64,000 bases of DNA from JAWXCE01 sp033764775 (GCA_033764775.1 JANRIQ010000020.1:1-64000), one strand, 5' to 3'; shown: positions 51,143 through 61,037, counted from the stretch's first letter. The notes: generated from the sequence alone by a model not told the origin. Made by a program: numbers and translations.

Positions 51143-53641
51143 TCAGTGCGCGCCTGGGGTGAGCACGTCGCGCTTGCCGGTGCGGTTCGGCGCGGAGACG
51201 ATGCCGTCCTCCTCCATGCGCTCGATGAGGCCGGCGGCGCGGTTGTAGCCGATGCCGAGGCGCCGCTGCAGATAGCTCGTCGTGGGCCGCTTGTCAGCGA
51301 GCACGATGGACACCGCCTCGTCGTACAAGTCGTCGCCACTGTCGCCCTTTGCGCTTGCGGGCGCATCCTCGCCGTCCTCGATCTCCATGGCTTTCGTAAC
51401 GGCGTCCGAGTATTGCGGCTCGCCCTGAGATTTCAGAAAGCCAACCACGCGCTCCAGATCGCCGTCCGATACGAACGGCCCGTGGGCGCGTGAGATGCGC
51501 CCGCCCGCCGCCATGTAGAGCATGTCGCCCGCGCCCAGGAGCTGCTCGGCGCCCTGCTCGCCGAGGATGGTGCGGCTGTCGATCTTGGAGGTCACCTGAT
51601 AACTGATCCGGCTGGGGAAATTCGCCTTGATGGTGCCGGTGATCACGTCCACGCTCGGGCGCTGCGTCGCCATGATGACGTGGATGCCAGCCGCGCGCGC
51701 CATCTGCGCCAGCCGCATGACGCAGTATTCGATCTCCTTGCCGGCCGCCATCATCAGGTCGGCCATCTCGTCGATGACGACGACGATATAGGGCAGCGGC
51801 TCGCCCGCGATCTCCTCGCTCTCGTAGATTGGGTCGCCGGACAGCTCGTCGAAGCCAACATTCACCGTGCGCTTGAGCCGGCTGTCGCGCAGTTGCGCAT
51901 GGGCGATCTTCTGGTTGTAGCCGGAGATGTTGCGCACGCCGAGCTTTGACATTTTCTCATAGCGCGCGTTCATCTCGTTCACCGTCCATTTGAGCGCGGC
52001 GATGGCCTTTTTCGGGTCAGTGACGACGGGCGCCAGCAGGTGCGGAATGCCGTCGTACACGGAAAGCTCCAGCATTTTCGGGTCGATCATGATGAAGCGC
52101 GCCTCGGCGGGCGTGAGGCGGTACAGCAGCGATAGGATCATGGCGTTGATGCCGACGGACTTGCCCGAGCCTGTGGTGCCCGCGATGAGCAGGTGCGGCA
52201 TGCGCGCCAAGTCGGCGATGAGCGGTTGACCGGCGATGGTCTTGCCGAGCGCTAGAGGCAGCTTCGATGGGTCGTCGGCGAACTGCGGGCTGGCGAGCAA
52301 TTCGCGCAGTTGCACCGTCTCGCGCACATCGTTCGGCAATTCAATGCCGAGCGCGTCTCGCCCGGGGATGACGGACACACGCGCGGACGCGGCGCTCATG
52401 GAGCGGGCGATGTCGTCGGCCAGGCCGATGACGCGGGAGGATTTGGTGCCGCGCGCGGGCTCAAGCTCATACAGCGTGACGACGGGGCCGGGATGCACGC
52501 GGGTGATGCGGCCCTTCACGCCGAAATCGTCGAGCACGCCTTCGAGTGCGGCGGCGCGGGCGAGGAGTTCGTCGTCCGACAGCGCGGCGTTCGCCTTGCG
52601 CGGTGGATCGGAGAGCAGATGCAAGGGCGGGAGCGCGAAGTCGCTGGCTTCCGGCGCTGCGGCGTGCGCCTCGTGCGCGCGCCAATCCGGCTCGGCGCGG
52701 TAAGGAGCCTGCGAGCGGCTGCCGTCCCACCCCGAAGGTTCGTCGTCCTCGGCGTAGCGCGGCGCCGGGCCGAAATGCGGCTCTAGTCTCGGCGCGGCGA
52801 CAGGATCGCCAGACGGCGCGTTCTCCGGCTCGCGCAACACCGCCGTCACCAGCTTATCTTTCACGCTCTCCGCCGCCTGCGCGAGCGCCGCGAGCGGGCT
52901 TTCGGTCATCCAGTGTTCGCGCGGCGACGGCGGCGTCACCGTCAGGGCCCGGCTACGCCGCCATTTCTGCGCCCAGGATGTGATGCGCGTCTGGAACGCG
53001 GCGCGCGGGCTGAATGCGGGGATCGGCTCCGGCTCGTCGTACGGCGTGGGAGCCGCGACGGCGTCGCGCTCGGCCACCGCCCGCATCAGCATCCACGCGC
53101 CGCCGGCCGCCGCCACGGCTGCGCCCAGACCCGATGCGACCGACGGCTCGATAAAGCCCCCGAGGCGGACGAAAAACGCGGCGATGACGTCGCCGGCCCA
53201 ACCGCCAAGGCCATTGGCAAGCAGCCAGCTTTTCGGCGCGGGCAGCGCGCTCGCCGCGCCGCACAGGAGAAGCGATCCCGCAAACCACTGCCCGGCGCGG
53301 AAGCCCGCCCCGTGCGCCTGCGCGCCGGTCAGCGCCGCCCAGCCCCAGATCATCGGCGCGGCGAGCAGGATGGATGCGGCCAGACCAAAGCCCTGCATGA
53401 GCAAATCGGACAGCGCGGCGCCGAACCGGCCCAGCGCGTTGAGCGGCGGGTTGGCGGTGACGGTGTTGAAGCTCGGATCGTCCGCCGACCAGGTGACGAG
53501 GCTGGCGTAGCCGGCCGCGCTGAGCAGGATAAGCCCGGCTCCGAACGCCCGGCGGGCCCAGGCGCGGGCCTCACCGCTCATGAACTCCGGCAGAAATCGG
53601 CGGGGCGTTCGCGGCATACCGGACTCAAAGGACATATACAC
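51143..53641 (-). CDS. ftsK: DNA translocase FtsK
   Basis: The 832-residue protein has four N-terminal TM helices (about 35-190), a linker, and the motor with Walker A GTTGSGKSVG near residue 495 and the DIDEMADL-type Walker B (VVIDEMADLMMA). The C-terminal gamma domain (EEDGIVSAPNRTGKRDVL) binds KOPS DNA. FtsK couples division and chromosome dimer resolution. It lies 4 bp after the aminotransferase gene. The exact Met is uncertain; ATGs at 53641, 53635 and 53617 are in frame. Confidence 0.95.
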   Translation of the reverse strand: MYMSFESGMPRTPRRFLPEFMSGEARAWARRAFGAGLILLSAAGYASLVTWSADDPSFNTVTANPPLNALGRFGAALSDLLMQGFGLAASILLAAPMIWGWAALTGAQAHGAGFRAGQWFAGSLLLCGAASALPAPKSWLLANGLGGWAGDVIAAFFVRLGGFIEPSVASGLGAAVAAAGGAWMLMRAVAERDAVAAPTPYDEPEPIPAFSPRAAFQTRITSWAQKWRRSRALTVTPPSPREHWMTESPLAALAQAAESVKDKLVTAVLREPENAPSGDPVAAPRLEPHFGPAPRYAEDDEPSGWDGSRSQAPYRAEPDWRAHEAHAAAPEASDFALPPLHLLSDPPRKANAALSDDELLARAAALEGVLDDFGVKGRITRVHPGPVVTLYELEPARGTKSSRVIGLADDIARSMSAASARVSVIPGRDALGIELPNDVRETVQLRELLASPQFADDPSKLPLALGKTIAGQPLIADLARMPHLLIAGTTGSGKSVGINAMILSLLYRLTPAEARFIMIDPKMLELSVYDGIPHLLAPVVTDPKKAIAALKWTVNEMNARYEKMSKLGVRNISGYNQKIAHAQLRDSRLKRTVNVGFDELSGDPIYESEEIAGEPLPYIVVVIDEMADLMMAAGKEIEYCVMRLAQMARAAGIHVIMATQRPSVDVITGTIKANFPSRISYQVTSKIDSRTILGEQGAEQLLGAGDMLYMAAGGRISRAHGPFVSDGDLERVVGFLKSQGEPQYSDAVTKAMEIEDGEDAPASAKGDSGDDLYDEAVSIVLADKRPTTSYLQRRLGIGYNRAAGLIERMEEDGIVSAPNRTGKRDVLTPGAH

Positions 53642-53645
53642 GGCG

Positions 53646-54812
53646 CTAGCCCATAAGGTTGGCGATCCTCATCAGCGCGTCCGCCGTCACGGCCGGGCTG
53701 TCCACCAGCGCAAGACGGATATACCGCCCGCCTGGATTGTCGCCCGCCGCGCCATTTTGAGCAAGATACGCGCCGGGCAAGACTTTAACCCCGCAACCTT
53801 TCCAAATGGTTTTCGCCGCCGCCTCGCCGCCGCCTAGATGCGTCACATCGAGCCACAGGAACATGCCGGCGTCCGGCGCGGCGAAGCGCGGCCAGCGGGC
53901 GAGGATGCGCTGCGCGGCGTCGAACTTCTCGGCGTAAAGCGCCCGGCTCGCCTGCACATGCGCCTCGTCCGCCCACAGGCTTGCGGAGGCGTGCTGCACG
54001 GGCAGCGGGACTTGCGGGCAGGCGACATTGCGGAATTTGAGGAAGTCCGCCAGGAAATCCGCGTCGCCCGCGATGAAGCCCGAGCGCAAGCCAGGGGCGT
54101 TCGAGCGCTTTGAGAGCGAGTTGAACACGCAGACATTGGCGAAGTCGCCCGCCGCCTCCAGCCCGCCCGGCGGCGGCGCGCCCAGGTAAATCTCGGAATA
54201 GCACTCGTCGAGGAACAGCATGAAGCCGTGCTCGCGGGCAAGCGCGATGGCGCGGGCGAGATAATCGCGGCTGGCGATGACGCCCTGCGGATTGGCGGGC
54301 GATGCGAGGTAGAACGCGGCGGCGCGGGCGAGCGTCTCGGCCGGGATGGCGTCGAGGTCGGGCAGGTGGCCCGTCTCGGCGGTCGCGGGCAGGAATGACG
54401 GCTCGGCCCCGGCGGCGAGCGCGGCGGCGAGATACGCCTGATAGAACGGGTTCGGCATTAGCACGGCGGGGCGTGCGACGCGCTTTCGTTCCCGTGCGAT
54501 AAACATGGCGGAGAACAGGCCCTCGCGCGTCCCGTTCAGCGGCAGGATGTGGCGGGCGGGGTCGAGCGCTACGCCGTAGCGCCGGGCGGCCCAGGCTGCG
54601 ATGCTCTCGCGCAGTTCGGGCGCGCCACCGATGGGCGGATATTTGCTGTAGAGGTCAGCGCGCTCGGCGAGCTTTTGCGCGAGGAGGGCGGGCGGGCCGT
54701 GACGCGGCTCGCCGATGGTCATGTCGATGGGGCGCGCGCCCGGCTCTACGCGGTCAAGCAGCGCCCGCAGCCGCGCAAATGGCGATTGAATTCTATCCAG
54801 GCTTCCGTGCAT
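53646..54812 (-). CDS. PLP aminotransferase, succinyldiaminopimelate transaminase-like (DapC)
   Basis: The 388-residue class I aminotransferase has the substrate and PLP motifs ASPANPQG, FLDECYSEIY and the PLP Lys in NSLSKRSNAPGLRSGF. The sequence fits the alphaproteobacterial DapC group for lysine/diaminopimelate synthesis; other class I substrates are possible. I chose the ATG at 54812; the frame is open upstream without a Shine-Dalgarno. ftsK follows. Confidence 0.85.
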   Translation of the reverse strand: MHGSLDRIQSPFARLRALLDRVEPGARPIDMTIGEPRHGPPALLAQKLAERADLYSKYPPIGGAPELRESIAAWAARRYGVALDPARHILPLNGTREGLFSAMFIARERKRVARPAVLMPNPFYQAYLAAALAAGAEPSFLPATAETGHLPDLDAIPAETLARAAAFYLASPANPQGVIASRDYLARAIALAREHGFMLFLDECYSEIYLGAPPPGGLEAAGDFANVCVFNSLSKRSNAPGLRSGFIAGDADFLADFLKFRNVACPQVPLPVQHASASLWADEAHVQASRALYAEKFDAAQRILARWPRFAAPDAGMFLWLDVTHLGGGEAAAKTIWKGCGVKVLPGAYLAQNGAAGDNPGGRYIRLALVDSPAVTADALMRIANLMG

Positions 54813-54865
54813 GGCGCCGTGATAACCCGACGCCAGCGGTTTTCCAATTGCGCTTTCCAGCGCGC

Positions 54866-55198
54866 CTATCGGCACCGCGCGTGGCGCATGCAGCCGTAAT
54901 AATCAGGGTTGTAAAAGCCCCAGTTATCGCCGCAAGCGTAGTGGGCTTCGCGGCAGTCACTGAACGGGTAGCCGGGATAGGGATGCGGATACACCGGATA
55001 AGGCGGGACACGCCGGGGATAAGCGCCGCAGGCGTAGCAGCCGTCGCGATAGCCTCGCACATAGTCGCTGTAGGCCAGATGAACTGTCTGGGACGCCTCG
55101 GCCGGGCGAGCCGTGGACGTCGGCGCCGCGGCCGAACTCGCAGCTGGCGACAACAGCAACGCCAGCATGAACGCGAATGATACGATCCGGGTTTGCAT
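54866..55198 (-). CDS. Small secreted Tyr/Pro-rich protein
   Basis: The 110-residue protein has a Sec signal peptide (cut near ASSA, about residue 24), a Tyr/Pro-rich stretch (RVPPYPVYPHPYPGYPFSD) and six Cys in the mature part, suggesting disulfides. No family recognised. AAGGGAAAA lies upstream of the start. Confidence 0.6.
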   Translation of the reverse strand: MQTRIVSFAFMLALLLSPAASSAAAPTSTARPAEASQTVHLAYSDYVRGYRDGCYACGAYPRRVPPYPVYPHPYPGYPFSDCREAHYACGDNWGFYNPDYYGCMRHARCR

Positions 55199-55305
55199 GG
55201 GTTTTCCCTTTTTTGTAGCAGATGCCGAAATGTATCACTTTACTACAATTTTACAAAAAGGCCTCCAAGTAGAGTTAACGCCGCGCCAAGCGTTGGACAC
55301 GGCGG

Positions 55306-56598
55306 TTACTTCACCACCTCGCCGTGGAGATGAATGTCCAACCCGTCCACCTCGATGATGCGCTCCACGCGCAGGCCCACCATCAAGTCAACGAGCTTGA
55401 GGATGATGAACGTCGCCAAGCCGGACCAGCCGATCACCGCGAGCGCGCCCCAGATCTGGGTCGCGACCTGATCGACATTGCCTTCGAGCGCGCCTTTCGC
55501 TCCGCCGAACGCCTCCGCCGCGAACACGCCCGTGAGGACGGTGCCGATCACGCCGCCGACGCCGTGGATGCCGAACACGTCGAGGCTGTCGTCATAGTTG
55601 AACGCGCGCTTGACGCTCGTGCAGGCGAACAGGCACGCGAGGCCCGCGACGGCGCCGATCACGAGGGCGCTCCACGGCGCCACGAAGCCTGAGGCCGGGG
55701 TGATGGCGACGAGCCCGGCGATCGCGCCCGAGACGATGCCGAGCACGCTTGGACGGCCGAAAAACGCCCATTCGGCCAACATCCAACTGAGTGCGCCGGT
55801 CGCGGCGGCGATTTGCGTCACCGCCATGGCCATGCCCGCCGCGCTGTTGGCGGCGACGGCGGAACCGGCGTTGAACCCGAACCACCCGACCCACAGCATG
55901 GCGCCGCCGGCGACCGTCAACACCAAATTGTGCGGGGCCATGTTCTCGACGCCGAAGCCGTGGCGCTTGCCCAAGGTGAGCGCCGCGACCAGGCCCGCGA
56001 CGCCTGAGCTGATGTGCACCACCGTGCCGCCGGCGAAGTCGAGCACCGGCTTGTTGCTGAGAAACCCGCCGCCCCAGACCCAGTGGGCCACCGGCGCATA
56101 GACGATGAGCAGCCATAAGCCGAGAAACCAGAGCAGCGCCGAGAATTTCATTCGGTCGGCGAACGCGCCGCAGATGAGCGCCGGCGTGATGATGGCGAAG
56201 GTCATCTGAAAAGTCATGAACACGCTCTCGGGGATGCTGCCCGTCAGCCCGTCCTTCTCCAAATGCAGCAGCAGAACCTTGTCGAGGCCTCCGATGAACG
56301 CGTTGTATTCCCCGCCGTCGGAGAATGCGAGCGAGTAGCCGAGGGCCGTCCAGAGCACCGTGACGAGGCATAACGCTGCGAAACTCTGCATCACGGTGGA
56401 AAGCACGTTCTTTTTCCGGACCATGCCCGCGTAAAACAAGGCGAGGCCCGGAGCCGTCATGAGCAGCACGAGCGCGGTGGCCGACAGCATCCAGGCCGTG
56501 TCGCCACTGTTCAGCGTCGTTTGCGCGGCGGCTGGAGACGCCAGGCCGATAAGACCGAGAACGGCCAGGGCGGGCGAGGCGAAGCGGGAACGAACCAT
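55306..56598 (-). CDS. amtB: Ammonium transporter AmtB (second copy)
   Basis: The 430-residue channel has a signal peptide and eleven TM segments with the AmtB motifs FYAGMVRKKNVLS, FAGGTVVHISSGVAGLVAAL and GWFGFNAGSA, and the twin His of the pore (HVWGGG-type and FGIHGVGG). It imports ammonium. It lies 136 bp after another amtB on the same strand and is the last gene of the glnK-amtB-amtB cluster. Confidence 0.93.
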   Translation of the reverse strand: MVRSRFASPALAVLGLIGLASPAAAQTTLNSGDTAWMLSATALVLLMTAPGLALFYAGMVRKKNVLSTVMQSFAALCLVTVLWTALGYSLAFSDGGEYNAFIGGLDKVLLLHLEKDGLTGSIPESVFMTFQMTFAIITPALICGAFADRMKFSALLWFLGLWLLIVYAPVAHWVWGGGFLSNKPVLDFAGGTVVHISSGVAGLVAALTLGKRHGFGVENMAPHNLVLTVAGGAMLWVGWFGFNAGSAVAANSAAGMAMAVTQIAAATGALSWMLAEWAFFGRPSVLGIVSGAIAGLVAITPASGFVAPWSALVIGAVAGLACLFACTSVKRAFNYDDSLDVFGIHGVGGVIGTVLTGVFAAEAFGGAKGALEGNVDQVATQIWGALAVIGWSGLATFIILKLVDLMVGLRVERIIEVDGLDIHLHGEVVK

Positions 56599-56653
56599 GG
56601 GGAAAACTCCGGACGAAAATCTTAAAGTTTGAATGACTTTGCGCTGAGACGAA

Positions 56654-56681
56654 ATCGGCCCGGAATACCTCCCGGGCCGAT
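56654..56681. terminator. Strong inverted repeat between the two amtB genes
   Basis: 10-bp perfect stem (ATCGGCCCGG/CCGGGCCGAT) with an 8-base loop, followed on the minus strand by TTTCGTC. A second 9-bp stem (GCCGCAAGC/GCTTGCGGC) lies at 56692-56716. They could attenuate or process the transcript between the two transporters. The T-tract is short, so full termination is uncertain. Confidence 0.5.
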
Positions 56682-56734
56682 CCAGTTCGTCGCCGCAAGC
56701 TGATGGCGCTTGCGGCCCTGTCCACGGCGTCTGC

Positions 56735-58201
56735 TTACATGTTGTAAGCGCGCTCGCCGTGCTCGGAGATGTCGAGGCCTTCGCGCTCTTTCTCTTCAGA
56801 GACGCGCAGACCGAAGATCACCGCGATGACGATGTAGACCGCCAGCGAGCCGATGGCCGACCAAGCGATGGCCACGAGCACCGCCTTCGTCTGGGCGATG
56901 AGCTGGGTCATCATGTCGTAAGCGGCGGTGTCGCAGGTGGTGATGTCGCCGTCCTTGGCGCACGAGGTGTAGTCAACCACACCCGCGCCGCCGAGAGCCG
57001 GATCGACGAGGATGCCGGTCAGGATGGCGCCGAGGATGCCCGCGACGGCATGGATGCCGAACACGTCGAGCGTGTCGTCATAGCCGAGAGCCGATTTCAC
57101 CGCCGTGCAGAAGAAGAAGCACACGACGCCCGCGAGCAGGCCAAGCACCAGAGCGCCCATCGGGCCAGCGAAGCCGGAAGCCGGCGTTACGGCCACGAGG
57201 CCGGCGACGACGCCCGACACGAGGCCGAGCAGGCTCGGCTTGCCCTTGAACAGCCACTCGATCAGCATCCAGCTGACGCCGGCGCCTGCGGTGGCGATGA
57301 AGGTGTTCGCCATGGCGAGGCCAGCGTATTCGTTGGCTTCCAAGTTGGAGCCGCCGTTAAAGCCGAACCAGCCGACCCAGAGCAGGGCTGCGCCGACCAT
57401 GGTGAGCGTCAGCGAGTGCGGCGGCATGGGCTCTTTGCCGTAGCCGATGCGACGGCCGAGCAGGAGCGCGCCCACGAGGCCCGCGATGCCGGCGTTGATG
57501 TGAACGACGGTGCCGCCGGCGAAGTCGAGCGCGCCGAAGCCCCAGATCAGGCCGGATGCGACCGGCGCGTCAGGCGCGGTGGCGATGGCGGACGGTCCAG
57601 GCCAGAACCACACCATGTGAACGAGCGGCGCGTAGACGACCGTCGGCCACAGGATGGCGAACGCCACGATGGCGGAGAACTTCACCCGCTCGGCGAAGGC
57701 CCCGATGGCGAGCGCCGTGGTGATGGCGCAGAATGTCGCCTGGAAGCAGATGAAAATCAGTTCGTGAATGGCGACGCCAACAGAGAACGTCTCCACTTTC
57801 GCGCCGATGGCGACGTTGGCGAGGAACGCCTTGCTCAGGCCGCCAAAATATTGATCGAAGCCTTCCGGCCCGGTTGTGAAGGCGATGCTGTAGCCCCAAC
57901 AGAACCAGACGATGAGCGCAATGCACTGGATCGCCATAACTTGGGTGAGCAGCGACAGCATGTTCTTGCTGCGCACCATGCCGCCGTAGAAAAGGGCCAG
58001 GCCCGGGATCGTCATAAGGAGAACGATGACCGTGGACATCAGCATCCAGGTGTTGTCGCCCTTGTTGACGGTCAGCTCAGGCGCGGTGATGGCGCCTGCG
58101 GCCGCCGCGGGGGCTTCCTGCGCCCAGGACGGGTCCACGAGCGTCGCCGTGGCGGCGAGAGCCGCGCCGGCAAAAAGTAAAAAACGATTCAATGCTTGCA
58201 T
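56735..58201 (-). CDS. amtB: Ammonium transporter AmtB (first copy)
   Basis: The 488-residue transporter has a signal peptide (cut near WAQ), eleven TM helices and the family motifs FYGGMVRSKNMLS, DFAGGTVVHINAGIAGLVGALLLG and GWFGFNGGSN, with pore His in LVHMVWFWPG and VFGIHAVAGI. It is longer than the second copy because of an insertion near the C-terminus containing two Cys (SCAKDGDITTCDT). It directly follows glnK (20 bp). Confidence 0.95.
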   Translation of the reverse strand: MQALNRFLLFAGAALAATATLVDPSWAQEAPAAAAGAITAPELTVNKGDNTWMLMSTVIVLLMTIPGLALFYGGMVRSKNMLSLLTQVMAIQCIALIVWFCWGYSIAFTTGPEGFDQYFGGLSKAFLANVAIGAKVETFSVGVAIHELIFICFQATFCAITTALAIGAFAERVKFSAIVAFAILWPTVVYAPLVHMVWFWPGPSAIATAPDAPVASGLIWGFGALDFAGGTVVHINAGIAGLVGALLLGRRIGYGKEPMPPHSLTLTMVGAALLWVGWFGFNGGSNLEANEYAGLAMANTFIATAGAGVSWMLIEWLFKGKPSLLGLVSGVVAGLVAVTPASGFAGPMGALVLGLLAGVVCFFFCTAVKSALGYDDTLDVFGIHAVAGILGAILTGILVDPALGGAGVVDYTSCAKDGDITTCDTAAYDMMTQLIAQTKAVLVAIAWSAIGSLAVYIVIAVIFGLRVSEEKEREGLDISEHGERAYNM

Positions 58202-58221
58202 TCGACTAACCCCATGTCTTG

Positions 58222-58560
58222 TTAGAGTGCGGCGTCATCAGTTTCGCCGGTACGGATGCGCACCGTTTGTTCGATAGGCGTGACGAATATTTTCCCATCG
58301 CCGATCTGACCGGTCTTCGCCATCGCGGTGATGACGTCGACGACCTTGTTGACCGACTCGCTGGGCACGGCGATTTCGAGCTTGAGCTTTGGCACGAAGG
58401 TGACCTCGTATTCAGCGCCGCGGTAGATTTCGGTGTGGCCTTTCTGGCGTCCGTAACCTTTCACTTCGCTGACGGTAAGTCCTTCTATGCCCATCTCGTC
58501 CAGGGCCTTGCGCACCTCTTCGAGCTTGAAGGGCTTGATGATGGCGATCACCAGTTTCAT
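58222..58560 (-). CDS. glnK: Nitrogen regulatory protein P-II (GlnK)
   Basis: The 112-residue P-II protein has the T-loop with uridylylation Tyr51 (GHTEIYRGAEYEV), the B-loop TGQIGDGKIFV, and the C-loop VRIRTGE. It binds ATP/2-oxoglutarate and gates AmtB, whose genes follow on the same strand. A candidate sigma-54 promoter lies about 107 bp upstream. Confidence 0.96.
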   Translation of the reverse strand: MKLVIAIIKPFKLEEVRKALDEMGIEGLTVSEVKGYGRQKGHTEIYRGAEYEVTFVPKLKLEIAVPSESVNKVVDVITAMAKTGQIGDGKIFVTPIEQTVRIRTGETDDAAL

Positions 58561-58666
58561 ATGTTTCTCCGTTCCTCCGGTTGGAGCCCAGCTTGCAGGC
58601 TGCTGAACCACGCCCCTTGTGAAAAAGTCATTTGCTCTTTCATTCAGTAGCCAGCGCTACGGCCTT

Positions 58667-58681
58667 TCAAAACATGTGCCA
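58667..58681 (-). promoter_or_regulatory. Candidate sigma-54 promoter of glnK-amtB
   Basis: On the minus strand the sequence is TGGCACATGTTTTGA, matching the -24 element TGGCAC with correct spacing to TTG; the final GA replaces the GC of the -12 box. It lies about 107 bp upstream of glnK, consistent with NtrC-controlled nitrogen genes. The DNA between it and tesB is otherwise unremarkable. Confidence 0.5.
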
Positions 58682-58846
58682 AACGACGAGCGGCGGCTAA
58701 AGCGTTGAAAACGAGCGTCGCCAGCATAAGCGCGCCGCCGTCATCAGGGAAGACACGCGCGCCCCTGCCTTAAATTTGAGCAGAAAGCTTGTTTTGCCTT
58801 AAAATTGATCGATGTGTGGTGAAGCCGCCGAGAAAATGGGCGGAAG

Positions 58847-59710
58847 TCAGCCGCCACGCTTCTGACGGATGAGCCCTTCCTGCGCCACGGAGGCGACCAG
58901 AACCCCGTCGCGACGGAAGATGTTGCCCCGGCACAGGCCGCGCGCGCCCTCGGCGGACGGGCTGTCCTGAGCGTAAAGCAGCCACTCGTCCATGCGGAAG
59001 GGACGGTGGAACCACAAAGCGTGGTCGAGGCTCGCAAGCATCAGCGCGGGGTCGAACAGGATGCGCCCATGAGCGACGAGCGCCGTGTCGAGCAGGCTGT
59101 AATCGGACGCATAAGCGAGCGCGCATTGGTGCAGCGCCGGGTCGTCCGGCAAACGGCCGTTCACGCGGAACCAGATCGTCTGCGCGGGCGGCCGTTTTTT
59201 CGGATCGGAGAAGCGGGTGAGATCGGTCGGCCGCAGTTCGATAGGCCGGTCGCGCGTCCAAAAGGTTTTCATGAACTCGGGCAGCGAGGGCAGGAAGCGC
59301 TGCTTGATCTCCTCCTCCGTGGGCAGGCTGTCCGGGTCCGGCGCGTCCGGCATGGAGATCTGGTGGGAGAAGCTTTCCTCGCGTTGATGATAGGAGGCTG
59401 ACATGGCGAAGATCGCCGCGCCATTCTGAATCGCGACAACGCGTCGCGTCGTGAAGCTGCCGCCATCCCGGATGCGCTCAACCTCGTAAATGATTGGGAT
59501 GGAAGGATCGCCGGCGAGCAGGAAATAGGCGTGGAGCGAATGAACTGGACGCTCCGCGGGAACGGTTCGGCTTGCCGCGACCAGGGCCTGGGCGATCACC
59601 TGGCCGCCGAACACCCGCGTCCAGCCGTTTTGGGGGCTGCGGCCTCGGAACAGGTTGGCTTCTAGCGTCTCCAGGTCCAATATGCCGGTCAGGATGTCAG
59701 CGGCGGACAT
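58847..59710 (-). CDS. tesB: Acyl-CoA thioesterase II
   Basis: The 287-residue protein is a double-hotdog TesB (GRSPQNGWTRVFGGQVIAQAL near the N-terminus; HSLHAYFLLAGD; the C-terminal LDHALWFHRPFRMDEWLLY). It hydrolyses medium- and long-chain acyl-CoA. Length and both domains are complete. Confidence 0.95.
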   Translation of the reverse strand: MSAADILTGILDLETLEANLFRGRSPQNGWTRVFGGQVIAQALVAASRTVPAERPVHSLHAYFLLAGDPSIPIIYEVERIRDGGSFTTRRVVAIQNGAAIFAMSASYHQREESFSHQISMPDAPDPDSLPTEEEIKQRFLPSLPEFMKTFWTRDRPIELRPTDLTRFSDPKKRPPAQTIWFRVNGRLPDDPALHQCALAYASDYSLLDTALVAHGRILFDPALMLASLDHALWFHRPFRMDEWLLYAQDSPSAEGARGLCRGNIFRRDGVLVASVAQEGLIRQKRGG

Positions 59711-59798
59711 GGCGGCGCCTCCGTGGAATGCTTGCTCCGTTGGCGAGTGAGCCGCAGCGGCGCACGCTAGTCAAGCCCAATCGGCCGAGAGGTGAGTC

Positions 59799-61037
59799 TT
59801 GCAGGACAGCGCGTATGACGTGGCGATTGCGGGGGGCAGCTTCGTCGGCCTCACCCTAGCCATCGCCTTGAGCCGCGCCTCGAACGGGGCCGTCACGGTC
59901 GCGGTCATCGACAAGGCGGGGCGCGACGCCCAACTGGGCGCGGGCTTCGACGGGCGCTCGGCCGCAATCGCCGCGGCCGCCAAGCGCATGTTCGAAACGC
60001 TGGAGATCTGGCCCGCCGTCGCCGCCGACGCGCAGCCGATCCGCGCCATCGAAATCACCGACACCGAACTGGACATGCCGATCCGCACGGCGCTCCTGCG
60101 CTTCAACACCGAGCTGCGCGAAGACCTGGCGGCGGCTTATGTGCTGGAGAATGTGAAGCTGCGCCGCGCGCTGTTTGAGGCGGCCGAGGCCGCGCCCGGC
60201 GTCTCGCTCATCATGCCTGCGAGCGTCGGATCGTTCTCGGCCGACGACGCCGGGGTCAGCCTGGCGCTCACGGACGGGCGGCTGCTGCGCGCACGCCTCC
60301 TCGTCGCCGCCGACGGACAGAAATCCGCGCTGCGCGCCATGGCGGGGATCAAGACGGTCGAATGGGCCGCCGAGCGCATGGGGCTTGTGGCCTGCGTCGC
60401 GCACGAGGGCGAACACGACGGCCGCGCCGTGCAGCACTTCCTCCCGTCCGGGCCGTTCGCGATGCTGCCGCTCACTGGGCGGCGCACATCGCTGGTGTGG
60501 ACCGAGCGCATGACGGAGGCGCGGCGGCTGCTCGCGCTCGGCGCCCCGGCTTTCACGGAGGAGGTCGAGCGCCGCTTCGGCCGGCATCTCGGGCCGCTGA
60601 CGATCATCTCCAAGCCTTCCGGCTATCCTCTCTCCATGACGCTGGCGCGCGGCTTCGTGAAACCGCGCTTCGCCCTGGCCGGCGATAGCGCCCATGCGCT
60701 GCACTGGATCGCCGGGCAGGGCCTTAATCACGGCCTGAAGGACGCCGCGGCGCTCGCCGAAGTGGTGATGGACGCAGCCAGGCTCGGCATGGATATCGGC
60801 GCGATCGAAACGCTGCAACGCTATGAGCGCTGGCGGCGCTTCGACAGCGCCACAGGTGCGCTCGCCGCCGCCGCCATCAACCGGCTGTTCAGCGATGGCG
60901 GCGCCCCCTTACGCGCCCTGCGCAGCCTCGGATTGAGCGTGGTCGAGCGCGCTGGGCCGGTGAAAGAATTTTTCATGCGCGAGGCGGCGGGTTTGACGGG
61001 CTCGCCGCCGCGCCTTTTGCGGGGCGAACAGCTCTGA
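59799..61037 (+). CDS. UbiH/UbiF/UbiM-type FAD-dependent ubiquinone hydroxylase
   Basis: The 412-residue FAD monooxygenase has the N-terminal FAD motif IAGGSFVGLTLAIAL, the ARLLVAADGQKSALR segment with the DG motif, and the FAD GD motif FALAGDSAHALHWIAGQGLN. The start is a TTG at 59799 preceded by AGAGGTG. Which hydroxylation position (C1, C5 or C6) it performs cannot be told from sequence. Divergent from tesB across 88 bp. Confidence 0.88.
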   Translation: MQDSAYDVAIAGGSFVGLTLAIALSRASNGAVTVAVIDKAGRDAQLGAGFDGRSAAIAAAAKRMFETLEIWPAVAADAQPIRAIEITDTELDMPIRTALLRFNTELREDLAAAYVLENVKLRRALFEAAEAAPGVSLIMPASVGSFSADDAGVSLALTDGRLLRARLLVAADGQKSALRAMAGIKTVEWAAERMGLVACVAHEGEHDGRAVQHFLPSGPFAMLPLTGRRTSLVWTERMTEARRLLALGAPAFTEEVERRFGRHLGPLTIISKPSGYPLSMTLARGFVKPRFALAGDSAHALHWIAGQGLNHGLKDAAALAEVVMDAARLGMDIGAIETLQRYERWRRFDSATGALAAAAINRLFSDGGAPLRALRSLGLSVVERAGPVKEFFMREAAGLTGSPPRLLRGEQL

